From Ferdinandcohnia sp047246645 (GTDB lineage Bacteria; Bacillota; Bacilli; Bacillales; Bacillaceae_L), in the NCBI RefSeq assembly GCF_047246645.1, contig NZ_JBFOKR010000001.1:1-64000 (forward strand): a DNA stretch of 64,000 nt. The letters run 5' to 3'. A program made the position numbers and the translations under genes. The notes under the pieces were generated by a model. That model was not told where the DNA came from. It did no database searches and saw only the letters and a program-made list of their open reading frames with translations. This document shows positions 23,813 to 33,125 of the stretch, piece after piece; positions within the stretch are counted from its first letter, which is position 1, and every line of letters begins with the position of its first letter.

Positions 23813-24169
23813 ATGAAAGTAATTTGCCGGCAGTGTAACGTAGAAATATCAAAACAGGTAGTGGAGTTACATGACCTAACTTTACTTACTAAAAAAGATG
23901 GTGAAGACTACATTCCTGAAGGCTTTTATATAGTTGATACTGGTGAAGAAGTATTAGATGAAAAGGGAACCATAATTATTAATCTTAAAGACTTACTTAA
24001 TTCTAAATACCATCATAATAGAAGAAGATTAAATGGTTGTTGCGGTTATGATGGGGTAGATGGCGTAAATAGGGTTTGTATAAACAACCACGAAATAGGA
24101 ACAGAAAAATCAGATTGTTGGATGCCGCATTATATTGCTTTACAGTCTGATTTAGTTGAATTTGTGTAA
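23813..24169 (+). CDS. Hypothetical cysteine-rich protein
   Basis: 118 residues with CRQC near the N-terminus and NGCCGYDGVDGVNRVC further on, plus a CWMPHY tail; probably a metal-binding fold. AAGGAGGAG precedes the ATG. The GYDGxxG wording is reminiscent of small proteins in Bacilli and Paenibacilli, but no named family comes to mind. Monocistronic. Confidence 0.6.
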   Translation: MKVICRQCNVEISKQVVELHDLTLLTKKDGEDYIPEGFYIVDTGEEVLDEKGTIIINLKDLLNSKYHHNRRRLNGCCGYDGVDGVNRVCINNHEIGTEKSDCWMPHYIALQSDLVEFV

Positions 24170-24255
24170 CCAACAGGCTTTGTTCTCCAGGATCAATCAC
24201 CGGGAAAAAGCAGTGGATTCTATATTCGAATCACACTGCCCAGAGTTGTACACTT

Positions 24256-24825
24256 TTAATTGCTATTCTTACTACTAACATATTCAATTTGATGATCTGA
24301 AATCTTTTCCTGCAGCTTGTAATAATCGTTTGAAAATTCACTGTCTCTTAAAAAACCTACCATGTTTCCATCAGAAAATCGAAACTCTATTAAAGATCTT
24401 TTACCTCGTTCTTTTTCAAGGTGATAAACAATCTTAGTTACCTGTTCCCACGGATAATGTTTTTGTTCAAATGCTCCTATTTCACTGTAAGAAACTCCAT
24501 CATCACTTAATTCTTTGTAGTGGTATATCCCTAATGTAATTGGTATTACACTTAAAATAAATATAAGTAAACCTGCGATAACTGAAGTTTTACTGACATT
24601 GAAATAATATATATTAATTGCTGCTAGTAACCATAGTAGAAATCCTCCACCATACAGAAAGTAGGAAGCTTTAGGTGTTTGAATAAACCAAGTTTCTTTA
24701 GATGCGTACATAACGTCAGAGATAATAAAAGGAAAGAGCGGTACTGCAAAAGGAATTGAAACAGCTATAACAACTGCTAATGAAATAAAAATATGTCTCT
24801 TTTCGGAAAATCTTGTTACCTCCAT
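24256..24825 (-). CDS. Membrane protein of unknown function
   Basis: 189 residues with three or four helices (IFISLAVVIAVSIPFAVPLF, YFLYGGGFLLWLLAAIN, SVIAGLLIFILSVIPITLGI) and a C-terminal soluble domain of about 85 residues beginning YKELSDDGVSYSEIGAFEQ. The soluble part, with YPWEQVTKIVYHLE and LIEFRFSDGN, has the look of a PH-like (bPH_2) barrel, which is inference. AGGAGGGAT precedes the ATG. Confidence 0.6.
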   Translation of the reverse strand: MEVTRFSEKRHIFISLAVVIAVSIPFAVPLFPFIISDVMYASKETWFIQTPKASYFLYGGGFLLWLLAAINIYYFNVSKTSVIAGLLIFILSVIPITLGIYHYKELSDDGVSYSEIGAFEQKHYPWEQVTKIVYHLEKERGKRSLIEFRFSDGNMVGFLRDSEFSNDYYKLQEKISDHQIEYVSSKNSN

Positions 24826-24904
24826 TTTATCCCTCCTAATCTATTAATCAATTTAATAATACGAGTAAGTAAATGGAAAGGTTTCAAATAAGTGTAAAAA
24901 ATAA

Positions 24905-24933
24905 AGCAATATGGTGGAAAAGACCATATTGCT
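24905..24933 (-). terminator. Terminator of the minus-strand gene at 24953
   Basis: AGCAATATGGT and ACCATATTGCT form a perfect 11 bp stem with a GGAAAAG loop. On the minus strand a T-rich tract (TTTATTTTTT) follows. Confidence 0.8.
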
Positions 24934-24952
24934 CAGTAATCCCATATATAAA

Positions 24953-25222
24953 TTAGTTAGGTGCTTTATCCATTTTTGTTTTCAGAAACCTAAACGATTT
25001 TCGGAAAAATTCTTTTAGCTGGATTTTTCCTTGTATGAGTTCATATTCGGATTCAAATTGATCTCTATCACAAGGGTACTGTTCCCCGTTTGTATCTGTA
25101 ACTAGATAATCTCCCGGGAGCCCCTTCATCGTACCATTAGATGTTTCAATCGTAATAGGTCTTGTCAGCTTCACCGCTTCAACAACTACAGGCTTTTTTC
25201 TATACTTAGGAATGGGTATCAA
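24953..25222 (-). CDS. Conserved hypothetical protein with PGDYL motif
   Basis: 89 residues. YRKKPVVVEAVKLTRPI at the start and LPGDYLVTDTNGEQYPCDRD in the middle match a widespread small bacterial and phage family of unknown function (PGDW/PGDY loop followed by a strand and F-E-x-x-YE helix). GGAGG precedes the ATG. The C-terminal 25 residues are basic. Its presence is often, though not only, in phage-related regions; nothing else here is phage-like. Confidence 0.65.
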   Translation of the reverse strand: MIPIPKYRKKPVVVEAVKLTRPITIETSNGTMKGLPGDYLVTDTNGEQYPCDRDQFESEYELIQGKIQLKEFFRKSFRFLKTKMDKAPN

Positions 25223-25396
25223 CCTCCTTTGCTATACAATACTAGCCTATGCAAGGAGGGTGAAATGTGTATAGGCTTATTATTTATTGAAGAAAAGAGG
25301 GAGGGCTGTTAAATAAAAGGAATAAAGGTTATTTGAGAGACCATATTATCTTGAACCTTCCTGTTCTGTTAAAGCTCAATTACGATGAATAAATAA

Positions 25397-25600
25397 TTAT
25401 TTATTAAATAATTGGTAATCATCAATATAGAAAGCTACATTACCACAATTTGGACAGACAGCTGCCTTAGTCTTTGCAGAAACATTCTTGAAAAGTCCTT
25501 TACGCTTTTGACTAATCTTAATTCCAGATAAATCAGCTTCAACAGTTACTTTACAATCTGTTATCATTTCTGTTTGGCATTGATTACATATCCTCTTCAT
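25397..25600 (-). CDS. Small zinc-ribbon protein
   Basis: 67 residues with CNQCQTE at the N-terminus and CPNCGNVAFY at the C-terminus, giving one four-cysteine zinc site; the middle contains a basic KISQKRKGLFKN stretch that could bind nucleic acid. AAGGGGA is placed for the ATG at 25600. Such proteins are common as small adaptors; the role is unknown. Confidence 0.65.
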   Translation of the reverse strand: MKRICNQCQTEMITDCKVTVEADLSGIKISQKRKGLFKNVSAKTKAAVCPNCGNVAFYIDDYQLFNK

Positions 25601-25888
25601 CAATAAATCCCCTTTTAAATAAAATCTAAGATAAACTACTTTTTTAAAGCTTCACAAACTATATACCTATTCTATATATTATTAGAATTCTGCTTCAAGT
25701 TGAAAGGTAATTAACTACCAATTTTCAACCTAAATACCAGTGTGACCATTACCTTAAAATAAGGTGCAGAATAGCTCAAATAAGGATAAAAATTTGTCGA
25801 ACGATTTTTCCTTAGGAAAAGATGATAATCTCTGATTAATATTGAAGTATACTTGGAGCCTAATTTTTTCCAAGGAGTGGATTTTGAT

Positions 25889-26734
25889 ATGAGTGAAAAA
25901 AGAGTACTACCTAAATTGTATTACGATGGGTGTAGTATCGATGTTCTCTATGATTATCATGAAGATGCAATCAAATGGTACGAAAAACATTTAGGATGGA
26001 AGGTTGAACAGAAAGAAGATTGGATCGCTGACCCGAGGGCTTCTAAAGGTAAGATGACTCATATGGGATGGGGAACTTGGTTAGTATCCTCTATTACAAA
26101 TCAAAGATTACCTTTTCACTATGCAGACCGTGGTACAGTTGACCCTAATATTCGGGTTTGTTTTAAGGCAAAAGAATTAAATAGCACATATTCTATGTTT
26201 TTTGAAAAAGGAGTTCGAGTTTCAGACATATATGACGGTCCTGGTGGTCATAAGTATTTTGATGTTTGGGTCACTTCAGAAGGAACTAGATTTACATTTC
26301 AAAATGAAATAGAGAATTCTACTGTTGCTTTTCCAGATTGCGATAATTATAGAGATACTTGTGTCCGTATTGGGGTAGAAGACTTAGAAAAATCTGTTGA
26401 GTGGTATAGGGATTATGTTGGAATGGAAGTTGAATCTGAACATATTAATGATGGTTATGTCATAATGTCATTAGGTGTAAATCATCATCCAGAAGGAAAG
26501 TCAAAATGGATTCTCGAAAAGTTACCTGAAAATATTTATATAGGTAAAGTTGATGGTACTATACGACCTATGTGTTTTATACATAACAGAGATGAATTTT
26601 TTGAATATCATCGTTTTCTTAGGGATAGTGGAGTAGAAGTCGGTGAAATTGGGGGATATACAGGTGGAGGAATGTCAATGTTCCACTTTTATGATATAGA
26701 CGGTAATCGTTTTAATGTGAGTTGTTTTGTTTAA
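25889..26734 (+). CDS. VOC (glyoxalase/bleomycin resistance) family protein
   Basis: 281 residues with two vicinal-oxygen-chelate modules. Module 1 has HEDAIKWYEKHLGWKVEQ, module 2 has VEDLEKSVEWYRDYVGMEVE and ends DIDGNRFNVSCF. The C-terminal D-x-x-G-N pattern is the usual end of a VOC repeat. AAGGAG precedes the ATG at 25889; a TTG at 25853 is in frame but less likely. Activity (dioxygenase, isomerase or binding) is not predictable. Monocistronic. Confidence 0.8.
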   Translation: MSEKRVLPKLYYDGCSIDVLYDYHEDAIKWYEKHLGWKVEQKEDWIADPRASKGKMTHMGWGTWLVSSITNQRLPFHYADRGTVDPNIRVCFKAKELNSTYSMFFEKGVRVSDIYDGPGGHKYFDVWVTSEGTRFTFQNEIENSTVAFPDCDNYRDTCVRIGVEDLEKSVEWYRDYVGMEVESEHINDGYVIMSLGVNHHPEGKSKWILEKLPENIYIGKVDGTIRPMCFIHNRDEFFEYHRFLRDSGVEVGEIGGYTGGGMSMFHFYDIDGNRFNVSCFV

Positions 26735-26937
26735 ATATATCTAAGGGTAGTGTATTAAGCTGGCGGGGCATGTCTAATAATAAAGTAATGCAAAAATTGA
26801 GATGATGGGCATTAGTATTATTACACGATATAAAAATTAGTGGAGGTATATTAGTAATCATTAATCGAATAATTATATTTTAATGCAATAAGGGAAATCT
26901 TTCAGATTTTATCTAACTATTACAAAGGAGGACTTAA

Positions 26938-27435
26938 ATGAGTGATAGTAACATAGTTTATCATTTTAAAAGTGAACTTCAAGATTATTCATTGGGACAA
27001 CTACGATATATTTCGGAAGAAGGGGTTTGGTCTATTGGGCAGATGTATGACCATTTAATTCTTGTTGCTCATGAGTATCTTGATAATTTGGAAATATGTG
27101 CAACATCAAGTGAAGAACAACCCCTTGGGAAAACCCAGTTCGGTGAGGAATTATTTAGGAACGGAGGGTTTCCACCTATTAAAATAAAATTACCAGATGA
27201 ACTAAATACCGCACCTAATAATTCGGACAGCAAGGAAGAGCTAATTAACAGGATGAATCAATTAATTCAAAGAATGAGCCAATGGGAATCGAAAGTAGAT
27301 AATACGAACCCAAGTAATAAAGTAGAGCATGGAGGGTTCGGGTGGCTGAATGCAAAGGAGTGGTATGATTTGGTAGGAATGCATTTTTGTCATCACTTGC
27401 GTCAGAAAGTTGAGTTGGAAAAGAGGATGCTGTAA
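26938..27435 (+). CDS. DinB family protein
   Basis: 165 residues of the DinB/YfiT four-helix bundle. Candidate metal ligands are the histidine in SIGQMYDHLILVAHEYL and the pair in MHFCHHLRQK near the C-terminus, the three-histidine arrangement of the family. DinB-like proteins include thiol-dependent S-transferases (bacillithiol in Bacilli). AAAGGAGG precedes the ATG. Stands alone. Confidence 0.78.
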   Translation: MSDSNIVYHFKSELQDYSLGQLRYISEEGVWSIGQMYDHLILVAHEYLDNLEICATSSEEQPLGKTQFGEELFRNGGFPPIKIKLPDELNTAPNNSDSKEELINRMNQLIQRMSQWESKVDNTNPSNKVEHGGFGWLNAKEWYDLVGMHFCHHLRQKVELEKRML

Positions 27436-27653
27436 TTTTGTTTACAAATAACAGGATTGTCCTTAAAGTAACGAAGAAACGGATGCGTTCAATTTAAGAA
27501 GCCAATATACTAATTTGAAACTACCAGATAAACTGGAGTTTTTTCTGGGGGAACATGATTAATTACATGATAAAATGGAGAAGTATGGAGTAGTGACAAG
27601 GGGTATAGACTTGTTAGATAAGAGGAAATTACGTGAAGAAGGGAATATGGATT

Positions 27654-28361
27654 ATGAATTTTGAAACAGTTATGCAAGAGCTTGAATCTCTTGGTAAGGA
27701 ACGTACTAAAAAAATATACATATCGAATGGTGCGCACGAACCCCTTTTTGGCGTGGCTACAGGGGCTATGAAACCAATTGCCAAGAAAATAAAAAAAAAT
27801 CAACCATTGGCTGAAGAGCTTTATGCTACTGGTAACTACGACGCCATGTATTTTGCAGGTATTATAGCGGACCCAAAAGCTATGACAGAGTCAGATTATG
27901 ATCGTTGGATAGATGGAGCGTATTTTTATATGTTGTCAGACTATGTGGTGGCAGTTACTTTATCAGAGTCAGATATTGCACAAGAGGTTGCTGATAAATG
28001 GATTGCAAGTGGTGAAGAGTTGAGAATGTCTGCGGGATGGAGCTGCTACTGCTGGCTCTTGGGGAATCGTAAAGACCACGAATTTAGCGAAAGTAAGATT
28101 TCAGATATGCTTGATCTTGTGAAAAAAACGATTCACGATGCTCCAGAACGAACAAAATCCGCTATGAATAATTTTGTATACACAGTAGGTATATCATATA
28201 TGCCACTACATGAAAAAGCAGTTGAGACAGCAAAGGAAATAGGAATTGTAGAACTAAAACGGGAAAACAAAAAAAGCAGTTTCCTTAATTCATTCGAAAC
28301 GATACAAAAAGAAATCGATAAAGGAAGAATCGGTTTTAAACGCAAATATGTTAGATGTTAA
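27654..28361 (+). CDS. DNA alkylation repair family protein
   Basis: About 235 residues of the AlkD-related HEAT-like repeat family. The opening MNFETVMQELESLGKERTKK and NGAHEPLFGVATGAMKPIAK are typical of a Bacillus group annotated as DNA alkylation repair; helices pair through the whole length, with WSCYCWLLGN in the centre. True AlkD glycosylase activity is not assured for this branch. An in-frame GTG at 27633 has AGAGG upstream and could be the start instead of ATG 27654. Confidence 0.75.
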   Translation: MNFETVMQELESLGKERTKKIYISNGAHEPLFGVATGAMKPIAKKIKKNQPLAEELYATGNYDAMYFAGIIADPKAMTESDYDRWIDGAYFYMLSDYVVAVTLSESDIAQEVADKWIASGEELRMSAGWSCYCWLLGNRKDHEFSESKISDMLDLVKKTIHDAPERTKSAMNNFVYTVGISYMPLHEKAVETAKEIGIVELKRENKKSSFLNSFETIQKEIDKGRIGFKRKYVRC

Positions 28362-28477
28362 AATAGCTTTTTTATAGTGAGTGTTGTTCCACAAGGAATG
28401 ACACTTTTTTCTTTAAACGTATGATGATTAAGTGGAAATTAATGTTAAAATGAGTAGGGAGTAGTAGGGATATCTGT

Positions 28478-29470
28478 TTGATTAAAGATGTTATTGAACG
28501 GAGTGGAAGACTTTTGACTAATATCCAAGAATACATTAGAAAAATTGAACACTGGGTTACTAGTGAATTTGCTAAGTTAAATAAGCCAGTTTCTAGTATA
28601 TATGAAACTATCAAGTCATCTGGAAATGAAATCGTTCTTCGAATTTCAGCAGAAAATGAAGTTTATTATTTTAAGTCTGTTGGAATAGCTTGGGCTTTTG
28701 AATGTCCTCTTAGCAATTATTTATCGGTACGTCATCCGGGAAAGACCACAACTATTGTAGCCGTTCATCCAACTGAACCGTGGATGTTAATGAAAGAGGT
28801 AAAAGGTAATCTATTAAGAAAAACGAAAGACAAGAAAGTTTGGCAGCGGGCTCTTCAGGAATATGCTGAACTACAGGTACAGGAAGTCAAGCATGCCCAA
28901 AAATTAATAGAACTTGGTATACCGGATAGGAGGATACATATCCTAAAGGAACAAATTGATCATCACCTTGAAGATATGTTTCAGACAGGTCTTAATGAAG
29001 AAGAAACGAAAACAATAATGGAAATAAAGCCTGAATTGCTGGAAATGTGTGAGATAATGGATAGTCTTATTCCGCCATCGCTAGATCATGGGGATTTACA
29101 TTCAGCGAATATCTATGAGCAAGATGGGAGATCTGTATTTATTGATTGGGGAGATGCATCTGTCACTCATCCATTCTTTAGCACCCGTATTTTCTGGAAT
29201 TCTCTCGATGAGTTGATAGATAATGAGTCTGAGTGGTTAGACATGACCAATGAGTTTCGCCCTTATTATTTAGAGCCTTGGACTACCTTTGGTACGATGA
29301 AGCAGTTAGAAGAGATGTTGAAGGTATCCGATCAGCTGGGGTGTCTGCATAGGGGAATCGGCTGGCACCTTTATACTCTACCTTTTCAAAATCGAGAAGA
29401 GTTTAAGAATAGACCTGCACAGTGGCTGCAGGTATTGTTGGAATATCGGGGACTGATAAGGAACGTTTAA
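28478..29470 (+). CDS. Aminoglycoside phosphotransferase-like kinase
   Basis: 330 residues of the APH/choline-kinase fold. The catalytic loop is LDHGDLHSANIY and the metal site is FIDWGDASVTHPF. The N-terminal lobe carries the YFKSVG strand expected for the ATP-binding lysine. Starts at TTG 28478. Small-molecule kinase or antibiotic resistance cannot be told apart. No co-transcribed partner. Confidence 0.82.
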   Translation: MIKDVIERSGRLLTNIQEYIRKIEHWVTSEFAKLNKPVSSIYETIKSSGNEIVLRISAENEVYYFKSVGIAWAFECPLSNYLSVRHPGKTTTIVAVHPTEPWMLMKEVKGNLLRKTKDKKVWQRALQEYAELQVQEVKHAQKLIELGIPDRRIHILKEQIDHHLEDMFQTGLNEEETKTIMEIKPELLEMCEIMDSLIPPSLDHGDLHSANIYEQDGRSVFIDWGDASVTHPFFSTRIFWNSLDELIDNESEWLDMTNEFRPYYLEPWTTFGTMKQLEEMLKVSDQLGCLHRGIGWHLYTLPFQNREEFKNRPAQWLQVLLEYRGLIRNV

Positions 29471-29604
29471 TTTATATTATGAAAAAAAGACACTGAATTC
29501 CATATAGATTCTCGAAAAAATGTCGTTGCTTTAAACCTGATTTTCGCTTATCATGCTAAGGGATGCAATTTTGTTACAGTAAAATTTGAAATACTTCAAG
29601 TAAA

Positions 29605-29633
29605 TTGATATAGTATCTTTATTAATATGTAAT
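29605..29633 (+). promoter_or_regulatory. Sigma-A promoter of proS leader
   Basis: TTGATA at 29605-29610, 17 bp spacer, TGTAAT at 29628-29633. Transcription would begin near 29640, just before the T-box stem I. Confidence 0.65.
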
Positions 29634-29639
29634 CTATGA

Positions 29640-29868
29640 TGTGATCAAGTAAATAAGAATTGTGAATCAGAAAATATAGCCTTGGCTGGAAGCTATATCA
29701 CCTCTTCTTATTGAAACCTACCACGGAGATGTTAGCTAATAAACTAACCGAGTCGTTTCGTTACAAACGTTAGAGGACTTACTTTCTTTTTAGTAAGTTG
29801 AACTAAGGTGGTACCACGTCTACTAGCGTAAAGACGTCCTTATTTGAGGACTCTTTATGCTTTTTTTT
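29640..29868 (+). promoter_or_regulatory. T-box riboswitch controlling proS
   Basis: The T-box sequence AAGGTGGTACCACG is at 29805-29818. A terminator stem GCGTAAAG...CTTTATGC with eight T follows at 29826-29868. A stem I base is formed by AATAAGAA (29652-29659) and TTCTTATT (29705-29712); the loop just inside has GTGAATCAG on the 5' side and a CCT proline codon at 29701-29703 on the 3' side, the likely specifier. It should let transcription continue when uncharged tRNA-Pro accumulates. Confidence 0.9.
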
Positions 29869-29895
29869 ATTTTATTTTCTCAGGAGGAAAAGACG

Positions 29896-31332
29896 ATGTC
29901 ACAAAACACAAATGATTTTTCAAAATGGTATATCGAGACCATTCAAAAAGCCGATTTAATGGATTACACCCCAGTTCGCGGTTGTATTGCATTTAAACCA
30001 GATGGTTATGAATTATGGGAGCATATCCAGTCAGAGATGGACAGACGTTTTAAAGAAACGGGTCACCGCAATGCGTACTTCCCAATGTTAATTCCAGAAT
30101 CCTTTTTCCAAAAGGAAAAGGATCATATTGAAGGATTCTCACCAGAGCTTCCATGGGTAACAGAAGCGGCAGGAGAGAAATTAGACGAGCGTTTAGCACT
30201 ACGTCCAACTTCCGAAACAATGATTGGCCATTTGTATTCAGATTGGATTAAAAGTTATCGAGATCTTCCAGTTTTAATTAATCAATGGGCAAATGTGTTC
30301 CGTTGGGAAAAGAAGACTCTTCCTTTCATCCGTACTTCTGAATTTTTATGGCAAGAAGGTCATACTGCCCATGTGGATGAAGAAGATGCACGTAATGAAA
30401 CCATGCAAATGTTAAACATTTATAAAGAAGTAGTCGAGGGATTGCTTGCGATTCCAGTTTATGATGGACAGAAGACACCATTAGAACGCTTTGCAGGTGC
30501 GGTTGATACATACTCCATTGAAGCAATGATGAAGGATGGAAAAGCTGTTCAAGCTGGTACTTCTCACTACTTAGGTACAAAATTTGCAGAAGCATTTGAT
30601 ATTAAATATTTAACGAAAGAAAATAAGCACGAATTTGTGCATACAACCTCTTGGGGTACGTCGACACGTTTAATTGGATCGGTAATCATGGTTCATGGTG
30701 ATGAACAAGGTCTTGTTTTACCACCAAAAATAGCACCGACTCAAGTAATTTTGATTCCAGTTGGTCCATGGAAAAAGAATCCTGCAATTATCGAGAAATT
30801 AGATGAAATCTTTGCTGCTTTAAAAGCAAAAGGAATTCGCGTTCGTCTTGATGACTCTGATCAATCACCTGGATTTAAGTTCAATGAGTGGGAGTTAAAA
30901 GGTGTACCTGTCAGAATTGAACTAGGGCCACGTGACTTAGAAAACAATCAAGTATTAATGAAAGCACGAGATGAAAAGGATAAGGTTTCAGTCACATTAG
31001 ACTCAGTTGTTGAAAGTGTAGTGAAAGAACTAGAAACCATGCAAACACGTCTATATGAAAAAGCAAAAGCATTCCGTGAAGAGCATTCACATACACATAT
31101 CGATACAATCGAACAATTGGAACAACATTTAGCAGAATCTGACCAAAATGATGCAATTCCTGGTTGGATATTAGCTGGATGGTGCGGAGAAAATGCCTGT
31201 GAAGAAGAAGTAAAAGACAAAACAAAATTTACAACACGTAATATCCCATTTAACCCACCAACAACAAAGCACACATGCTTAAATTGTGGGAAAGAAGCAA
31301 AACATACTGTTTGGTTTGCTCGTGCATATTAA
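29896..31332 (+). CDS. proS: Prolyl-tRNA synthetase, archaeal/eukaryotic-type
   Basis: 478 residues; charges tRNA-Pro with proline. Class II motifs are visible: LRPTSETMIGHLYSDWI, FRWEKKT followed by PFIRTSEFLWQEGHTAH, and GTSTRLIGSVIMVHGD. There is no editing insertion, and the C-terminal zinc-like domain (CGENACEEE, CLNCGK) ends in WFARAY, the mark of the short archaeal/eukaryotic type; the common bacterial type is about 565 residues. AGGAGG precedes ATG 29896. T-box control suggests use under proline shortage, perhaps as a second ProRS. Confidence 0.93.
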   Translation: MSQNTNDFSKWYIETIQKADLMDYTPVRGCIAFKPDGYELWEHIQSEMDRRFKETGHRNAYFPMLIPESFFQKEKDHIEGFSPELPWVTEAAGEKLDERLALRPTSETMIGHLYSDWIKSYRDLPVLINQWANVFRWEKKTLPFIRTSEFLWQEGHTAHVDEEDARNETMQMLNIYKEVVEGLLAIPVYDGQKTPLERFAGAVDTYSIEAMMKDGKAVQAGTSHYLGTKFAEAFDIKYLTKENKHEFVHTTSWGTSTRLIGSVIMVHGDEQGLVLPPKIAPTQVILIPVGPWKKNPAIIEKLDEIFAALKAKGIRVRLDDSDQSPGFKFNEWELKGVPVRIELGPRDLENNQVLMKARDEKDKVSVTLDSVVESVVKELETMQTRLYEKAKAFREEHSHTHIDTIEQLEQHLAESDQNDAIPGWILAGWCGENACEEEVKDKTKFTTRNIPFNPPTTKHTCLNCGKEAKHTVWFARAY

Positions 31333-31343
31333 TTAATATCCTT

Positions 31344-31380
31344 AAGAAGCGTTAATCTAAGAGTTAACGCTTCTTTATTT
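31344..31380 (+). terminator. Rho-independent terminator of proS
   Basis: AAGAAGCGTTAA, TCTAAGAG loop, TTAACGCTTCTT then TATTT. A perfect 12 bp stem. Confidence 0.85.
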
Positions 31381-31576
31381 ATATACTTAGAAATGATACG
31401 AGAGAAGAATAACAAAGTGTATATACTTCAAAGCTTTCCTCCTGAAATTTTTCTACACCTACGGTTAAAATTTAGAACAATAAATTTCATTCCTTACTAC
31501 TTTAGAACATAATTCCAATTCTGTTGATAAATACTACGTGTATTAAATGAATGTCTGTACTGGGTTAGGTGGAGTT

Positions 31577-33100
31577 ATGTTTAGAAAGAAAAAAGTAGAA
31601 CAGCAACCCGAAAAAAATTACGAAACTGTCGAAAAAACGATACAGGAAGTATTTGAAAAGGCTAATAAATCTAGTGATTTTTCAACATTCACACCGTCTG
31701 AAAAGAATGATTCATTAACGATAAGCTATTTTAAAACATTGATTAATCCAGATATCCTTCAAAAATCGGTTTTACAACCTTTAAAGGAACATGCAATGGA
31801 AGTGAAAGAACTATCTGATTTAAAAAATATTGTTCCAATAGAGGGTATTAAACTTATAAAAAACCCGTATGAGGTTGAAAAAGTACTTCACGACGGATCT
31901 ATTATTCTTTATTTTAAAGACCAAATGAACGAATTCGCACAATTGGATATTAGTTTTTCTAGACTTGGTCAACGGGAAACAAATGAAACGCAAGATGAAT
32001 TTAGTGTGATTGGTCCTAAAGTGGGTTTTATTGAGGATTTATCAACGAATCTACATTTACTAAGAGATCATTTGAACACGTCTGATCTTATTGTTGAAGA
32101 GATGATAATTGGTTCAAGGACAAAGACAAATGTAGTTGTCGCCTATTTGGATGGAGTTACAAATCCGGAGTACGTAAACACATTAAAACAGCGCTTAAAC
32201 CAACTTGATATTGATGTTATTATTGATAACTCTCTACTTGAACAATTGATTTCGGAAAATACTAGAACACCATTCCCTCTATATATAACAACTGAAAGAG
32301 TTGACCGGACAGTATGGTCATTAGTCCAAGGGCAGGTGGTTCTTTTCAGTAATAAGTCCTCCTATGCTGTTATAGGCCCAGTTTCATTAATGGAGTTTTT
32401 CGCAACTCCTGAAGATTATTACTTGCCTTCAATAATTGCTTCATTTTTTAAGTTAATACGGGTATTTGGTATGTTGTTTTCCATATTTGTTACTTCCTTT
32501 TATGTTGCTATACTTACTTTTCATTTTGAAGTCGTACCCAAAGATTTATTAGGTCCTATTATTTATTCACGAGCAAATGTACCTTTTCCGCCAGTTGTTG
32601 AGGTACTATTTTTAGAAATTACCATTGATCTATTGAGAGAGGCGGGAGCCAGGTTACCTACAAAAATTGGACAAACTCTTGGGATTGTTGGAGGAATCGT
32701 AATTGGACAGGCGACAGTAGATGCTGCTCTCACAAGTAATATTTTATTAATCTTTGTAGCACTTGCTGCTTTGTCCTCTTTTACGACACCGATTTATAAG
32801 ATGTCTAATGCGGTACGATTATTGCGATATCCATTTATTTTACTTGCAGCGGTATGGGGTGGATTAGGGATTTATGTAGGATTACTTATATTAATTGCCC
32901 ACTTATCTCGACTTAAATCTTTAGGGGTTCCATATCTACTCCCAATTTTTCCTTATCGAAAAGGTGGAATTACTAGTTCCTTTATAAGGAAAAACTATGT
33001 GAAGTCTGATAAACGTCCTTGGTATATAAGACCGTTAAGTATAAAGAGATATTCAGCGGTTTCAAATAGAGATCCAGAAGAAGGTCTTGATAGTGAATAA
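31577..33100 (+). CDS. Spore germination receptor subunit, GerA/GerKA family
   Basis: 507 residues, the A subunit of a nutrient germinant receptor in the spore inner membrane. A hydrophilic N-terminal domain (residues 1-270) is followed by membrane helices beginning around IRVFGMLFSIFVTSFYVAI and the family segment EAGARLPTKIGQTLGIVGG. ATG 31577 lies just after GGTGGAG; ATG 31547 is also in frame but has no ribosome site. First gene of an A-C-B operon that is probably sigma-G dependent, although I could not fix the promoter. Confidence 0.9.
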   Translation: MFRKKKVEQQPEKNYETVEKTIQEVFEKANKSSDFSTFTPSEKNDSLTISYFKTLINPDILQKSVLQPLKEHAMEVKELSDLKNIVPIEGIKLIKNPYEVEKVLHDGSIILYFKDQMNEFAQLDISFSRLGQRETNETQDEFSVIGPKVGFIEDLSTNLHLLRDHLNTSDLIVEEMIIGSRTKTNVVVAYLDGVTNPEYVNTLKQRLNQLDIDVIIDNSLLEQLISENTRTPFPLYITTERVDRTVWSLVQGQVVLFSNKSSYAVIGPVSLMEFFATPEDYYLPSIIASFFKLIRVFGMLFSIFVTSFYVAILTFHFEVVPKDLLGPIIYSRANVPFPPVVEVLFLEITIDLLREAGARLPTKIGQTLGIVGGIVIGQATVDAALTSNILLIFVALAALSSFTTPIYKMSNAVRLLRYPFILLAAVWGGLGIYVGLLILIAHLSRLKSLGVPYLLPIFPYRKGGITSSFIRKNYVKSDKRPWYIRPLSIKRYSAVSNRDPEEGLDSE

Positions 33101-33125
33101 TTTTTTGGAAAAGGCTGGATGAAAA

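Noticed and set aside
24953..25222. Evidence for a prophage
   Set aside because: The PGDYL-type protein occurs in phages but also commonly on chromosomes; no structural, integrase or lysis gene is nearby.
25259..25312. 15-codon frame after AAGGAGGG
   Set aside because: The ribosome-like site is good but the peptide (MCIGLLFIEEKREGC) is very short, has no context, and lies in the leader of the minus-strand gene.
17376..25600. Complete Zorya system
   Set aside because: No helicase, ZorC-like or HNH nuclease gene follows the pair; a terminator closes it after ZorB.
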